Assembly: GCA_018660835.1 (NCBI GenBank)
Contig: JABJJN010000056.1
Coordinates: forward strand, 62,001 to 126,000
From: Gemmatimonadota bacterium
GTDB taxonomy: Bacteria > Latescibacterota > UBA2968 > UBA8231
Direction of reading: 5' to 3'
Length of the DNA stretch: 64,000 nucleotides
In this document: positions 33,388-42,344 of the stretch, piece by piece
How the letters are laid out: every line of letters begins with the position of its first letter
Position numbering within the stretch: the first letter of the stretch is position 1
Made by a program: the position numbers and the translations under genes
The notes under the pieces: generated by a model
The model's database searches: none
Seen by the model: only the letters and a program-made list of their open reading frames with translations
What the model was told of the DNA's origin: nothing

Positions 33388-36024
33388 ATGTCGTCACCCA
33401 AGCTATCTCCAGCGATGGAGCAGTATATGCGCTTCAAGCGGGAGCATGAGGATGCGATCCTCTTCTTCCGAATGGGTGACTTCTACGAAATGTTCTTCGA
33501 AGACGCCAAGGATGCCTCGCGTCTTCTCGGCCTCACGCTGACGTCCCGAAACCACGGCAAGACCTCCGGCGAGGTTCCCCTGGCCGGAATCCCGCATCAT
33601 GCGATGGAGGGTTATGTTGCGCGACTGGTCGGCATGGGCCGCAAGGTCGCCATCTGTGAGCAGGTGGAGGATCCGAAGAAGGCCAAGGGCATCGTCAAAC
33701 GGGATGTCGTCGAGGTCATCTCTCCTGGCACCGCCCTCGCCGATTCAATGCTTGATGGGCAGCGCAATAATTTCACTGCCGCCATCTGTGTTGATGCCAA
33801 GGTGGCCGGGATCGCACTTGTGGATCTGTCGACAGGTGACTTTTCTGTCGATGAGGTAGAGAGATCTCTTCTTGTCGATGAAATCGAGCGGATGGCCCCG
33901 GCGGAGCTGCTGCTACCCGCAGGCGACGACGATACGTTACGGCTCGACTTGACCACCGTCCTACCGGGCGTTGCAGTGTCTTACGTTGAGAGCTGGAATT
34001 TCGAATACAACAGTGCCCGCGAGTTGCTGCTGGAACAGCTGAATGTGCATTCGCTCAAAGGTTTCGACTGCGACGATCTTGATCAGGGACTGCGTGCGGC
34101 GGGGGCCGCCCTGGCCTATTTGCGCGATCATCAGCGTGCCAGTGCAATTGATCACATCAACCGTCTTCGTCGGCGTCGCCGCGGTGACCATCTGCTGCTC
34201 GATGCCGCAGCTCAGCGCAATCTGGACTTGCTCAACAATCAGCACGATGGCAGTCGAGAGGGATCGCTGCTGAGTGTTCTCGATCACACACGCACGGCAC
34301 TGGGGGCCCGGCTTCTTCGTCTGTGGCTCTCGGCTCCCTTACGTGATCCGATTCAGATCAACGCACGTCTGCAGCTGGTCACCGCCATGGTGGAGACCCG
34401 CGCCCAGCGAGCTCGCCTGCGCGAGCAACTGGAGCGCATTGGCGATCTTGAGCGGATGATGGCTCGTGTCTGTTGCCATCGTGCCTCGCCTCGAGATCTG
34501 GGGGGGCTGGCTGCATCCGTGGCGGCCCTTCCGGATGTCGGCGCTGCAACGACGATTTTTGACACACCTCTGGCACGCAGTCTGGGGGCGGATGAATTGC
34601 CCTTCGTTGAGGGACTTTTGCAGTTGCTGGCAACGGCCCTGGTGGATGATCCACCTGCAGGTTTAGCAGATGGCGGGGTGATCCGCGATGGCTACGATAC
34701 CGAACTGGATGAATTGCGCGCCATTGCCGCTGGGGGTCGCGACTGGATTGTTCAGCTACAAGTGGCAGAGCGCGAGCGCACGGGAATCGGCAGCCTCAAG
34801 ATCGGCTACAATCATGTCTTCGGATACTACATCGAAATCAGTAAGGCAAACCTCGAGCGGGCCCCCGACAACTACACGCGCAAACAGACATTGGCCAATG
34901 CGGAACGCTTTATCACGCCCGAGTTGAAGGATCACGAGGCAAAGGTTCTCAAAGCAGAGGAGCGGATCTCGCAGTTGGAGTCAGAGATCTTTGTCCGCGT
35001 ACGCGACCAGGCGGCGGCGTTCGCAGCCCAGGTCCAGCAGGCGGCCCGCACGGTGGCACAGATCGACGTTCTGGCCTGCTTCGCTGAACTGGCAGAAATA
35101 GAGGGCTACTGTCGTCCGGATGTGGATGACTCGACATCCCTCGAGATCGACGCGGGCAGACACCCGGTGGTGGAAAGGCAGCTTCGCGACGGCCGCTTTG
35201 TCCCAAATGATCTGCGCCTTGATACGCACAGGCAGCAGATCATGCTGATCACGGGCCCAAATATGGCTGGCAAGAGCACGATCATCCGGCAGGTCGGCCT
35301 GATTGTATTGATGGCGCAGATGGGTTGCTATGTGCCGGCCAAGAAGGCGCGGATCGGTATCGTCGACCGCATTTTTACACGCGTAGGTGCCTCTGACAAC
35401 CTTGTTCGGGGAGAGAGTACCTTCATGGTTGAGATGAATGAAGCCTCAACCATACTCAACAATATCGGTCCACGATCATTGATCCTGATGGACGAATTGG
35501 GGCGGGGTACCAGCACCTATGACGGACTCAGCCTCGCATGGTCGATTGTTGAGTTCCTGCACGATCATCCGGACGCGCAACCGCGAACATTATTCGCCAC
35601 CCACTACCATGAACTGACAGAGCTGGAGAGTCGACTCGAGCGCGTCTGCAATTTCAACGTCCTGGTTCGTGAAGAAGAGGACCGCGTCGTGTTTTTGCAT
35701 CGTCTCGCGCAAGGGCCCTGTGATCGCAGCTATGGTATTCACGTAGCACAGATGGCCGGTATGCCTGCCCAGGTCGTGCGCCGAGCCAGTGCGCTGCTGG
35801 AAGAATTGGAAGCTGACGCCTCCCCCGAAGGACTGTCTCGTGAGCGTGCGACGCCGCAGATGGATTTATTCGGCGGCGGTTCGACGCCGGCATTGGTACA
35901 ATTAATGGAGGAGTTACGCCAACTCGACGTAGCGCAGACGACACCACTGGACGCGCTTAATCGATTGTCACAGTGGAAGCAGCGCTTGGAAGGGGCCGAG
36001 GGGCCGTCAACGGAGAACGGATGA
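33388..36024 (+). CDS. mutS: DNA mismatch repair protein MutS
   Basis: An 878-residue MutS, which recognises mismatches and starts repair. The mismatch-binding domain has the Phe-x-Glu wedge in FFRMGDFYEMF. Connector, lever and clamp domains follow, with KIGYNHVFGYYIEISKAN in the core. The ATPase has Walker A (GPNMAGKSTIIRQ), Walker B (ILMDELGRGTSTYDG) and the signature His (ATHYHELTELE). A helix-turn-helix dimer end and a short C-terminal tail close it. I chose ATG 33388, since the open frame upstream is part of the terminator region. The stop overlaps the next gene (ATGA). MutL is not in the window. Confidence 0.97.
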   Translation: MSSPKLSPAMEQYMRFKREHEDAILFFRMGDFYEMFFEDAKDASRLLGLTLTSRNHGKTSGEVPLAGIPHHAMEGYVARLVGMGRKVAICEQVEDPKKAKGIVKRDVVEVISPGTALADSMLDGQRNNFTAAICVDAKVAGIALVDLSTGDFSVDEVERSLLVDEIERMAPAELLLPAGDDDTLRLDLTTVLPGVAVSYVESWNFEYNSARELLLEQLNVHSLKGFDCDDLDQGLRAAGAALAYLRDHQRASAIDHINRLRRRRRGDHLLLDAAAQRNLDLLNNQHDGSREGSLLSVLDHTRTALGARLLRLWLSAPLRDPIQINARLQLVTAMVETRAQRARLREQLERIGDLERMMARVCCHRASPRDLGGLAASVAALPDVGAATTIFDTPLARSLGADELPFVEGLLQLLATALVDDPPAGLADGGVIRDGYDTELDELRAIAAGGRDWIVQLQVAERERTGIGSLKIGYNHVFGYYIEISKANLERAPDNYTRKQTLANAERFITPELKDHEAKVLKAEERISQLESEIFVRVRDQAAAFAAQVQQAARTVAQIDVLACFAELAEIEGYCRPDVDDSTSLEIDAGRHPVVERQLRDGRFVPNDLRLDTHRQQIMLITGPNMAGKSTIIRQVGLIVLMAQMGCYVPAKKARIGIVDRIFTRVGASDNLVRGESTFMVEMNEASTILNNIGPRSLILMDELGRGTSTYDGLSLAWSIVEFLHDHPDAQPRTLFATHYHELTELESRLERVCNFNVLVREEEDRVVFLHRLAQGPCDRSYGIHVAQMAGMPAQVVRRASALLEELEADASPEGLSRERATPQMDLFGGGSTPALVQLMEELRQLDVAQTTPLDALNRLSQWKQRLEGAEGPSTENG

Positions 36025-36512
36025 TGCCAACAGACCGCTTCACGAAGATGCAGAAAGTGGCGATCTTCCTCATCACGCTGGGAGAAGAGCGTACGCGGGA
36101 GATCCTCAGCGATGTAGACTTGGATACGGTGCAGCAGGTGAATGCTGCGATCGGGTCACTCGACAAGATCACTGCCGAAGAGAAGGCAGGCGTTATGCTC
36201 GAATTCGCCCACTTCTTCTATGAAGACAAACCTATCACATCCAATCAATCTGCAAGTTCGCCCTCCCTATCCAAGTCACCGGTCCTGCCTGGTCCACCGA
36301 CACCACCTCCTACGGCGACGCAGCCGCCTGTAGATCTAGGCGCGCTGGGGCAGTCGGGCGATGCTGATATCAGTTCGGGCGCCGAAGAACAGGCTATCCT
36401 GCACACCCTAGAGCACCTGCGACGGAGATTGGATCCGGGCAAGATCGACTGGGGGCGAGCAGGATATGACTTTGGTGATGGCTTTAAGGGTCCCTCGTCA
36501 GATCGTGGGTAG
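36021..36512 (+). CDS. FliG N-terminal-domain-like protein with a Pro/Ser-rich linker
   Basis: A 163-residue protein coupled to mutS by ATGA. Residues ~5-65 (TKMQKVAIFLITLGEERTREIL, then ITAEEKAGVMLEFAHFF) follow the pattern of the FliG N-terminal domain, which in flagellar motors binds the MS ring. The rest is a Ser/Pro-rich linker (LPGPPTPPPTATQPP) and a short C-terminal helix region (EQAILHTLEHLRRRLDP). The middle and C-terminal FliG domains that bind FliM and MotA are absent, and no flagellar gene is nearby. It could be an MgtE-N-like helical protein with another role. The likeness is by eye and needs a profile search. Confidence 0.6.
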   Translation: MMPTDRFTKMQKVAIFLITLGEERTREILSDVDLDTVQQVNAAIGSLDKITAEEKAGVMLEFAHFFYEDKPITSNQSASSPSLSKSPVLPGPPTPPPTATQPPVDLGALGQSGDADISSGAEEQAILHTLEHLRRRLDPGKIDWGRAGYDFGDGFKGPSSDRG

Positions 36513-36514
36513 GG

Positions 36515-36604
36515 CTATTGAAGTTCGTGTACTCGCTCCACGAGGGCGCGAGTAATTGCGGTCAGCGCGGCGAGGCCCAGCCCCAACTCGATCAACAGGG
36601 TCAT
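36515..36604 (-). CDS. Possible 29-residue single-pass membrane peptide
   Basis: A short minus-strand frame beginning at ATG 36604 encodes a hydrophobic helix (LLIELGLGLAALTAI) followed by a basic, amphipathic end (TRALVERVHEL). It ends convergently, 2 nt from the FliG-like gene. The ribosome-binding site is weak (GTGGAT) and I see no clear promoter, so chance is a real alternative. It is the only structured item in the 286-nt gap, together with the promoter-like and hairpin elements listed next. Confidence 0.25.
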   Translation of the reverse strand: MTLLIELGLGLAALTAITRALVERVHELQ

Positions 36605-36678
36605 CGTATCCACAGGTTGGCTCCATAGTTGGCTACATTTCACATCACAGTGGCTATAGCAATCTCCGGGCCGGAACC

Positions 36679-36769
36679 TTGACCTTTATCGTAAGTCCAT
36701 ACAAAACAGCATGATGATCGATACTCCCGTGACCACCGCCCACACACAGAAGGGGAAATCTATCCCCTT
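36679..36769 (+). promoter_or_regulatory. Promoter-like and hairpin elements before rlmB
   Basis: TTGACC (36679-36684) and TACAAA (36700-36705) are 15 nt apart, a weak promoter. Downstream an inverted repeat AAGGGGA/TCCCCTT (36750-36756, 36763-36769) would form a leader hairpin or operator 29 nt before the rlmB ATG. If right, this is where the 13-gene run begins. Confidence 0.35.
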
Positions 36770-36798
36770 TACCTCCATCTCACAGATCATACTGACCC

Positions 36799-37554
36799 AT
36801 GTCGAATAATCCCGAGGAAGAGGTCCTTGCCGGCCGCAGGTCGATTCTGGCTGCCTTCGAAACAGGCCAGCCGATTCGCCGCCTGCTAGTAGCACGAGGG
36901 TCCCACGGCGAGGCGATTGACGCCATTGTTGAACACGCACGTACCGTGGGTGTTCCCTTTGATCTTGTCGATCGCGTCGCCATCGAGCGCGCCGCAGGAG
37001 GGGTCAAGCACCAAGGCGTGGTGGCCATGCTCGCTGCCCGGGCCTATGCCGAGTTTCGGCCCTTGTTGCAGCAACCAAATCCCTTCCTGGTTTTTCTGGA
37101 TGGGATTCAGGATCCGCACAATCTGGGTGCCATCATTCGCAGTGCTCACGCAGTGGGAGCCAATGGCATCATTATGCCACAGCGAGGCGGCATCAGTGGT
37201 GTCACCGCCGCCGTTTCCCGGGCCTCAGCGGGGGCGGCGGATCGACTACCGGTAAGTCGTGTTGGCAATCTGAGACGCGCCCTTGATGAGGCTCGAGACG
37301 CTGGTATCTGGATTACCGGGCTTGCGCCTGAGGGTGATCGCGAGGTTTCAGAGATCGATTTCCGCGGCAACGTTGGACTCGTCATCGGTGCCGAGGGCAC
37401 TGGTTTGCGACGCCTTGTGAAGGAAGGTTGTGACTTCGTCGCCCGACTACCGATGGCACGTCCTGAGGCAGGATCCTTCAACGCCTCCGTCGCAGCAGGA
37501 ATTGTCCTCTACGAGATGTTCCGTCAGCGACAGGTCGCGGTCGCCCCCCAGTGA
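36799..37554 (+). CDS. rlmB: TrmH-family rRNA 2'-O-methyltransferase (RlmB-like)
   Basis: A 251-residue SPOUT methyltransferase. The N-terminal substrate-binding domain opens with VLAGRRSILAAFETGQPI. The knotted catalytic domain has motif 1 (DPHNLGAIIRSAHAVG, with the N-x-G and Arg), motif 2 (GLVIGAEGTGLRRLV) and motif 3 (LPMARPEAGSFNASVAAGIVLYE). RlmB methylates G2251 of 23S rRNA in E. coli; other family members act on tRNA or other rRNA sites. It is the first gene of a long overlapping run; its stop overlaps the GTG of lptD. Confidence 0.88.
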   Translation: MSNNPEEEVLAGRRSILAAFETGQPIRRLLVARGSHGEAIDAIVEHARTVGVPFDLVDRVAIERAAGGVKHQGVVAMLAARAYAEFRPLLQQPNPFLVFLDGIQDPHNLGAIIRSAHAVGANGIIMPQRGGISGVTAAVSRASAGAADRLPVSRVGNLRRALDEARDAGIWITGLAPEGDREVSEIDFRGNVGLVIGAEGTGLRRLVKEGCDFVARLPMARPEAGSFNASVAAGIVLYEMFRQRQVAVAPQ

Positions 37555-40097
37555 AGCGAACTCTGCATCTGGGGTTGTCGATGTGGATCGGTGCTGTCGC
37601 TTTTGCGGTTGCCGCGAACTCGGAACCCTCTGCCTCCCCCGAGCCTGCCTCCCCCAAGTCCGACGACGTCGAATTCCAGTCAGTCTCTCGCCTCCTCGAT
37701 GCGGCTCATAGTTCGGCGGACGCAGCCTTCGACTATGAGGCGGACCGCTTCATCGATCACGTACACGGCGACTCGCTGGTGCTGGAAGGTCATGCTGTCG
37801 TGTTGCACAAGGGAGCGCGCCTGGAAGCGGAGCGGATGGTTTTCTTTCGCAATCGTCACCTCATTGTGGCCACGTCCGGTAGTGTCAGCGCCGACTCGCC
37901 CGTGGTAGGGACGCTTGATTCGACCGACACCATCGCCATATCTGCAGACACAGTAGCTGCGCTCTCTGCAGACGCAGTGGCAGCACTTGATTCGATGGGG
38001 AGAAATGGTAGCGCATCGCGTCGAGCACAGGCCACGACCAAGCGACCACGTCTTACTCGCGGTGATGATGTCCTGGAGGGAGATGTCATCCTCTACGACA
38101 CCAGGACGGGAGAAGGCTGGATCACCGACGGCCGCATCGCTCACGATGATGGCTTTTTCGCCGGCCAACGAATTCGCGCCCTGTCTGATGAGGAATTCCT
38201 CGTGGGCTCCGGATCCTATACGACGTGTGACGAAGAGCATCCGCACTTCGACTTCTACTCTCCACGGATCAAGGTGCTCGTCGGCGATATGGCCATCGCC
38301 CGGCCCGTCTATTTCCGCATTGCCGAGAGTCGTCTTATGTGGATCCCCTTTTACGTGTTTTCTCTACGCGAGGATCGACAGTCGGGTGTCCTGACGCCCG
38401 GTTTTGGTCGCCGGCCCCTCGCCTTCGGCAGTACGACGACGGAGTGGGAGGTCCGCAATCTTGGGTACTACTTCGCGCCCAGTGATTATTGGGATCTGAC
38501 CCTGGCTGCAGATCTGCGCCAACAGACGGGCTGGGTCGGAAGGGGTGCGCTCAGCTATGCGAAGCGCTACGACTTCAGCGGCTCTGTTGAAGCAAAGCTG
38601 CAGAATCGCCAGGATGGCGAGATCAGCAACAGAGCCTGGTGGTTGTCACTGCGGCACCGACAACAACTGGGAACTTCTGCCTCACTCCAGGGCTCTGGCA
38701 CCTTTCAAGGCGCACAGGATTTTCAGCGCGACAACGGCACGGCTCTTGATGACCGGCTCAACCGCACACTGCGTTCAAACATCCGGTTCGACAAAAGATG
38801 GCGCGACGCTGGCTGGTCCCTGAGTGCAGGTGCCAGTCAAACGAAAGACCTCGTTTCGGATCGCTCAGATGTCGTGTTGCCTGAGATCAGCCTGCGGGCG
38901 AACCGCAAATCGCTCTTCGGAAAAAAAGGAGCCGACGGACCGTGGTATACGCGAGTCTACTACGATGGCAATGCTCGCCTGCGTAACACGCGGCTGACGA
39001 CGTCCACATCACAGACGGATCGTACTCGCGCCGATGCCAGTGCCCGCCTCTCAACACAGCAGCGGCCTGCGGACTGGTTGAATCTGAATGCCTCTTTTGG
39101 CAGCAGCTGGCGTGATCAAGATCTGCGACAAGGTTCGGACGAAGGGATCCGGACCGACCAGCTGTCTACGTCGGCTACTTTGTCGCAGACGGTCTATGGT
39201 CTCTTTCATCCCGAGATCGGGCGCGTGACCACTCTGCGCCATGTGCTGAAACCAGACATTGGGCTGAGCTTTGGCGCAACGCGAGCCGACACAGGTGGGG
39301 TGGGGTTTGCGGGCCGCAATGGACCGTGGAAAACGAATCGCCGTTTGACCTTCCGCTTGAGTAACAGTCTCTGGCTCAAGTATCTGCGCGGATCCACCGA
39401 TGAGGACGAAGCCAAGATGCGGCTGGCACAGCTGAATCTGTCCTCATCCTACGACTTTGATCGAGATCGCCGACCGCTGTCGGATCTGGTCAGCAGTCTA
39501 ACGGTAGAGGCTGGCAGAAGGGTCAATTCCCGTGTCAGTTTGCGCTCGGAATTCTATGATGAGGAAGATGAGTTGCTGACTCTTCCACGGGTGCGCCAAT
39601 TTGAAGTCACTACGACATTGCGGCTCCTGCAGAGCAACACACCCAGCCAGCGTTCGCAGTCCAGTAACGGCAATCTCGATCGGCGGGATCGCTCGGATGA
39701 CTATGGTTTCGAGAGCGGTCTTCAGCAGGATATTGAAGATCGCGATCGTGGGCGGAGTCTACTCGTGAGCCACTACTACTCCCGTCGTCGATCCCTCACA
39801 CAGACGAGCCGGCGTTCCTGGTTTCGCGCGTCAATGGGTACGACGGTCTCGCGAGTCTGGCACGTGAACTACTCCGTCAACTTCAACCTCCAGGCACCAA
39901 CCCTGGCCCTGACGGACACTGATCGCATTACGGCTGAGTTGCTCTCTGTGCAGCGCGAGTTCCATGACTGGACAGCAACCCTCAATGTCGAACCAAGTGG
40001 TTTCGCACAGAATCGTGCGTTCTACTTGAAAGCCCAGTTCAAACAGATCCCACAGTTGCGATTCGAGCGGGGTGATCGACGCCGGATCGGCACATGA
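37551..40097 (+). CDS. lptD: LPS-assembly outer membrane protein LptD
   Basis: An 848-residue outer-membrane protein that inserts LPS into the outer leaflet. An N-terminal signal segment is visible (HLGLSMWIGAVAFAVAANS). The periplasmic OstA/LptA-like domain includes DSLVLEGHAVVLHKGARLEAERM and the family hallmark YTTCDEEHPHFDFYSPRIKV, then WIPFYVFS and SGVLTPGFG. The remaining ~550 residues form a barrel of alternating strands. A 24-bp tandem duplication lies within the periplasmic domain. The GTG start overlaps the rlmB stop. The gene indicates an LPS-type outer membrane. LptE-like partner not seen. Confidence 0.87.
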   Translation: MKRTLHLGLSMWIGAVAFAVAANSEPSASPEPASPKSDDVEFQSVSRLLDAAHSSADAAFDYEADRFIDHVHGDSLVLEGHAVVLHKGARLEAERMVFFRNRHLIVATSGSVSADSPVVGTLDSTDTIAISADTVAALSADAVAALDSMGRNGSASRRAQATTKRPRLTRGDDVLEGDVILYDTRTGEGWITDGRIAHDDGFFAGQRIRALSDEEFLVGSGSYTTCDEEHPHFDFYSPRIKVLVGDMAIARPVYFRIAESRLMWIPFYVFSLREDRQSGVLTPGFGRRPLAFGSTTTEWEVRNLGYYFAPSDYWDLTLAADLRQQTGWVGRGALSYAKRYDFSGSVEAKLQNRQDGEISNRAWWLSLRHRQQLGTSASLQGSGTFQGAQDFQRDNGTALDDRLNRTLRSNIRFDKRWRDAGWSLSAGASQTKDLVSDRSDVVLPEISLRANRKSLFGKKGADGPWYTRVYYDGNARLRNTRLTTSTSQTDRTRADASARLSTQQRPADWLNLNASFGSSWRDQDLRQGSDEGIRTDQLSTSATLSQTVYGLFHPEIGRVTTLRHVLKPDIGLSFGATRADTGGVGFAGRNGPWKTNRRLTFRLSNSLWLKYLRGSTDEDEAKMRLAQLNLSSSYDFDRDRRPLSDLVSSLTVEAGRRVNSRVSLRSEFYDEEDELLTLPRVRQFEVTTTLRLLQSNTPSQRSQSSNGNLDRRDRSDDYGFESGLQQDIEDRDRGRSLLVSHYYSRRRSLTQTSRRSWFRASMGTTVSRVWHVNYSVNFNLQAPTLALTDTDRITAELLSVQREFHDWTATLNVEPSGFAQNRAFYLKAQFKQIPQLRFERGDRRRIGT
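37941..37988 (+). repeat. 24-bp tandem duplication inside lptD
   Basis: Two adjacent 24-bp units (starting tctgcagac) are about 80% identical and encode SADTVAAL and SADAVAAL within a low-complexity insert of the periplasmic domain. They keep the frame. Confidence 0.8.
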
Positions 40098-40540
40098 GGC
40101 TTGTTGTCCAAAGAGCTCGAGAGGCCAGCGTCTGTGTTGACGGAAAGATCTGTGGCCAGATTAGGTCCGGGTTGGTTGTGCTGGTGGGCGTCCACTCCCA
40201 GGATGCGATGCACGACGTCGAGTTTTGCGCCGACAAGTGTGCACACCTGCGCGTCTTCAACGATGAGGAGGGACGTATGAATCTGTCGCTTCTCGAAACG
40301 GGAGGCGCCATGTTGGCGATCTCCCAATTCACGTTGTATGGCGACTGCAGGAAGGGACGGCGGCCAAGCTATCATGATGCAGCCGCACCGGAACCCGCTC
40401 AACAGTTGTACGAGTCATTCATGCAACGGGTCGAGGGTCATGGAATACATGTCGAGCGTGGAGTCTTCGGGGCCCACATGCAGGTGCAACTCGACAATGA
40501 TGGCCCTGTAACCCTCATCGTCGAGAGTCCACAGAAATGA
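40094..40540 (+). CDS. dtd: D-aminoacyl-tRNA deacylase
   Basis: A 148-residue DTD, which hydrolyses D-amino acids (and glycine mischarged on tRNA-Ala) from tRNA. The dimer-interface active site is visible as SQFTLYGDCRKGRRPSY and the cross-subunit Gly-Pro motif in DGPVTLIVES. Length is standard. The ATG overlaps the lptD stop and its stop overlaps the maf ATG (both ATGA). The opening MRLVVQRAREASVCVDG is typical. Confidence 0.96.
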   Translation: MRLVVQRAREASVCVDGKICGQIRSGLVVLVGVHSQDAMHDVEFCADKCAHLRVFNDEEGRMNLSLLETGGAMLAISQFTLYGDCRKGRRPSYHDAAAPEPAQQLYESFMQRVEGHGIHVERGVFGAHMQVQLDNDGPVTLIVESPQK

Positions 40541-41145
40541 AGATCGAGCGCCTGGTTCTGGCGTCCGCCTCACCGCGACGCGTCGAATTGCTACGGCAGT
40601 TAGGGCTGCAGTTTGAGCAGATTATCAGTCCCAATCCAGAGCCTGCTCCCACGGGAGATCCTGTTGATCATGCGATGCAGTCGGCACACTCAAAGGCACA
40701 GGCTGTAGCCAACGATCTTGGAAATCCGCCAGACACCTGCGTAATTGGCGCTGATACGGTCGTCGCCATTGGCGATACGCTCCTCGGAAAACCCACAGAC
40801 CCTGATGATGCACTGCGAATGCTGCGCTTATTGGGTGGTCGGCAGCACCGGGTGTGTACAGGTGTGACGGTGATCGACGGCCAGGGGGTCGCACATTCGG
40901 CAACAGAGACGACGATCGTGCACATGGCATGCTTAAGTGATGATGTCATAATAAGTTACGTTGAGTCGGGAGAGCCACTCGACAAGGCGGGTAGCTACGG
41001 AATTCAGGGACTTGGCGCACGATTTATTGAAAGAATAGAAGGCTGTTACTATAATGTGGTCGGCTTGCCACTCTATCGACTCACTACCCTCCTCGCGGCA
41101 GCCGGATTCAACGTCGACACCCAATCCAGCACAGACAATTCATGA
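40537..41145 (+). CDS. maf: Maf-family nucleoside triphosphate pyrophosphatase
   Basis: A 202-residue house-cleaning enzyme that hydrolyses non-canonical or dTTP/UTP-type nucleotides to monophosphates. The signature LASASPRRVELLRQLGL holds the SxRR motif, followed by GADTVVAIGDTLLGKPTDPDDALRML and SYGIQGLGARFIERIEGCYYNVVGLPL with the base-binding region. It is coupled to dtd upstream and to the rodZ-like gene downstream by ATGA overlaps. Maf beside cell-shape genes is a common bacterial association. Confidence 0.95.
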   Translation: MKIERLVLASASPRRVELLRQLGLQFEQIISPNPEPAPTGDPVDHAMQSAHSKAQAVANDLGNPPDTCVIGADTVVAIGDTLLGKPTDPDDALRMLRLLGGRQHRVCTGVTVIDGQGVAHSATETTIVHMACLSDDVIISYVESGEPLDKAGSYGIQGLGARFIERIEGCYYNVVGLPLYRLTTLLAAAGFNVDTQSSTDNS

Positions 41146-42344
41146 CGGAGAAGACCGAGCTTTCCATCGCCGCAGTGCTTCGACGTGGTAGAGAAGCTCG
41201 CGGTGAGAGTATAGAGCAAGTTCAGCAACAACTCGGCGTTTCGCTGATGATCCTGCAGGGGATCGAGTCGGAGCACTACGATGTTGTCGAGCCGATCTAT
41301 GCACGCTTGGCGATTTGGCACTATGCGGAGCATCTCGGCCTGGGTGGCGACACCATGGCTGCCCGCTTCGAGCGCGAAATTGGCTTGCCAGAAGCGCCGG
41401 TCCCCATGAATACGGACCGATCGGCGCCAGTTCCTGTCACCCCCTCTTCGCCCTTGGTCGGTTTCCTGCAGCGTCAGCCCTTGAGTCGTGTGCTGGGTGC
41501 GACGGTCGTCGTTCTGATCCTCGTCATCGTTGGAATCGTGCTTGCTCAGCGGAGTGACACGGATGCGCAATCTTTCGAGCAATCTGACGACTACCTGTCG
41601 AGCCCGCTGGCCTCCCGCACACAGGACTCGAGCCAGGCTAACGGTAACAGCAGCGCCGTCACCGCAACATCGTCGCCGGCGCCCGCAAGCGATCGCACCG
41701 CGGCAGCAGTCCAAACTTCCGACCAGATACCTGAGCAGGCCCTAACTCAGGCGGAGGAAGCGGCGGCGAGTCCTGCAGCAGCCGACAACCAGCAGATCCA
41801 AACCGCATCGTCGAACCCCGCACCTGCCGTGACGGAGCGGCTTAAGCCCGTCTCATCGCAGGATTCAGCTGCAACCCTCGCGACCAGCGCTGCAACTGAC
41901 CCAATGCAACAGGCGACCGCCGCTGCCGACGAGTCACAGCGACCGGAGAACGAGGTCCCCTTCCCGACACGTGCCGCTGACGTCACGACGCTTGTAACTG
42001 CAGCCATAGAGTTGGAGGCGCGGGCGATTGATTCAACATGGGTACAGGTACAGTGGGACGGGGTGGATGGCATCGAAGAAATCATCCCCAAGGGTGAGAC
42101 TCGGCGTTGGCATGCCAGCGAATTCTTCATGGTCCGCGCCGGGCGGGCACATGGCGTGCATTTCAAGCTCCAGGGCGCATTATTAGGTGAGGGTCAACTG
42201 GGTGACGCGACAAAGGTCTTGCGTTTCCGGGGGTTGACCACCGGCTACCAGATGCTCGGGCCCGAGCTGGAGCCACTTGGCTCCTTCACCCAACTGCCCT
42301 CCCCCGAGGCAATAGCGGAGTCCGTCGTCACGGAGCTCCCGTGA
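41142..42344 (+). CDS. rodZ: RodZ-like cytoskeletal membrane protein
   Basis: A 400-residue bitopic protein. An N-terminal Xre-type helix-turn-helix (LRRGREARGESIEQVQQQLGV to EIG, residues ~10-80) would bind MreB. One membrane helix follows (VLGATVVVLILVIVGIVLA, ~117-135). A long Ala/Ser/Thr/Gln-rich periplasmic linker (~140-290) leads to a C-terminal beta-rich DUF4115-type domain (LEARAIDSTWVQVQWDG, GETRRWHASEFFMVRAG). RodZ links MreB to the wall-elongation machinery. No mreB is in the window. It overlaps maf and priA. Confidence 0.85.
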   Translation: MTEKTELSIAAVLRRGREARGESIEQVQQQLGVSLMILQGIESEHYDVVEPIYARLAIWHYAEHLGLGGDTMAARFEREIGLPEAPVPMNTDRSAPVPVTPSSPLVGFLQRQPLSRVLGATVVVLILVIVGIVLAQRSDTDAQSFEQSDDYLSSPLASRTQDSSQANGNSSAVTATSSPAPASDRTAAAVQTSDQIPEQALTQAEEAAASPAAADNQQIQTASSNPAPAVTERLKPVSSQDSAATLATSAATDPMQQATAAADESQRPENEVPFPTRAADVTTLVTAAIELEARAIDSTWVQVQWDGVDGIEEIIPKGETRRWHASEFFMVRAGRAHGVHFKLQGALLGEGQLGDATKVLRFRGLTTGYQMLGPELEPLGSFTQLPSPEAIAESVVTELP

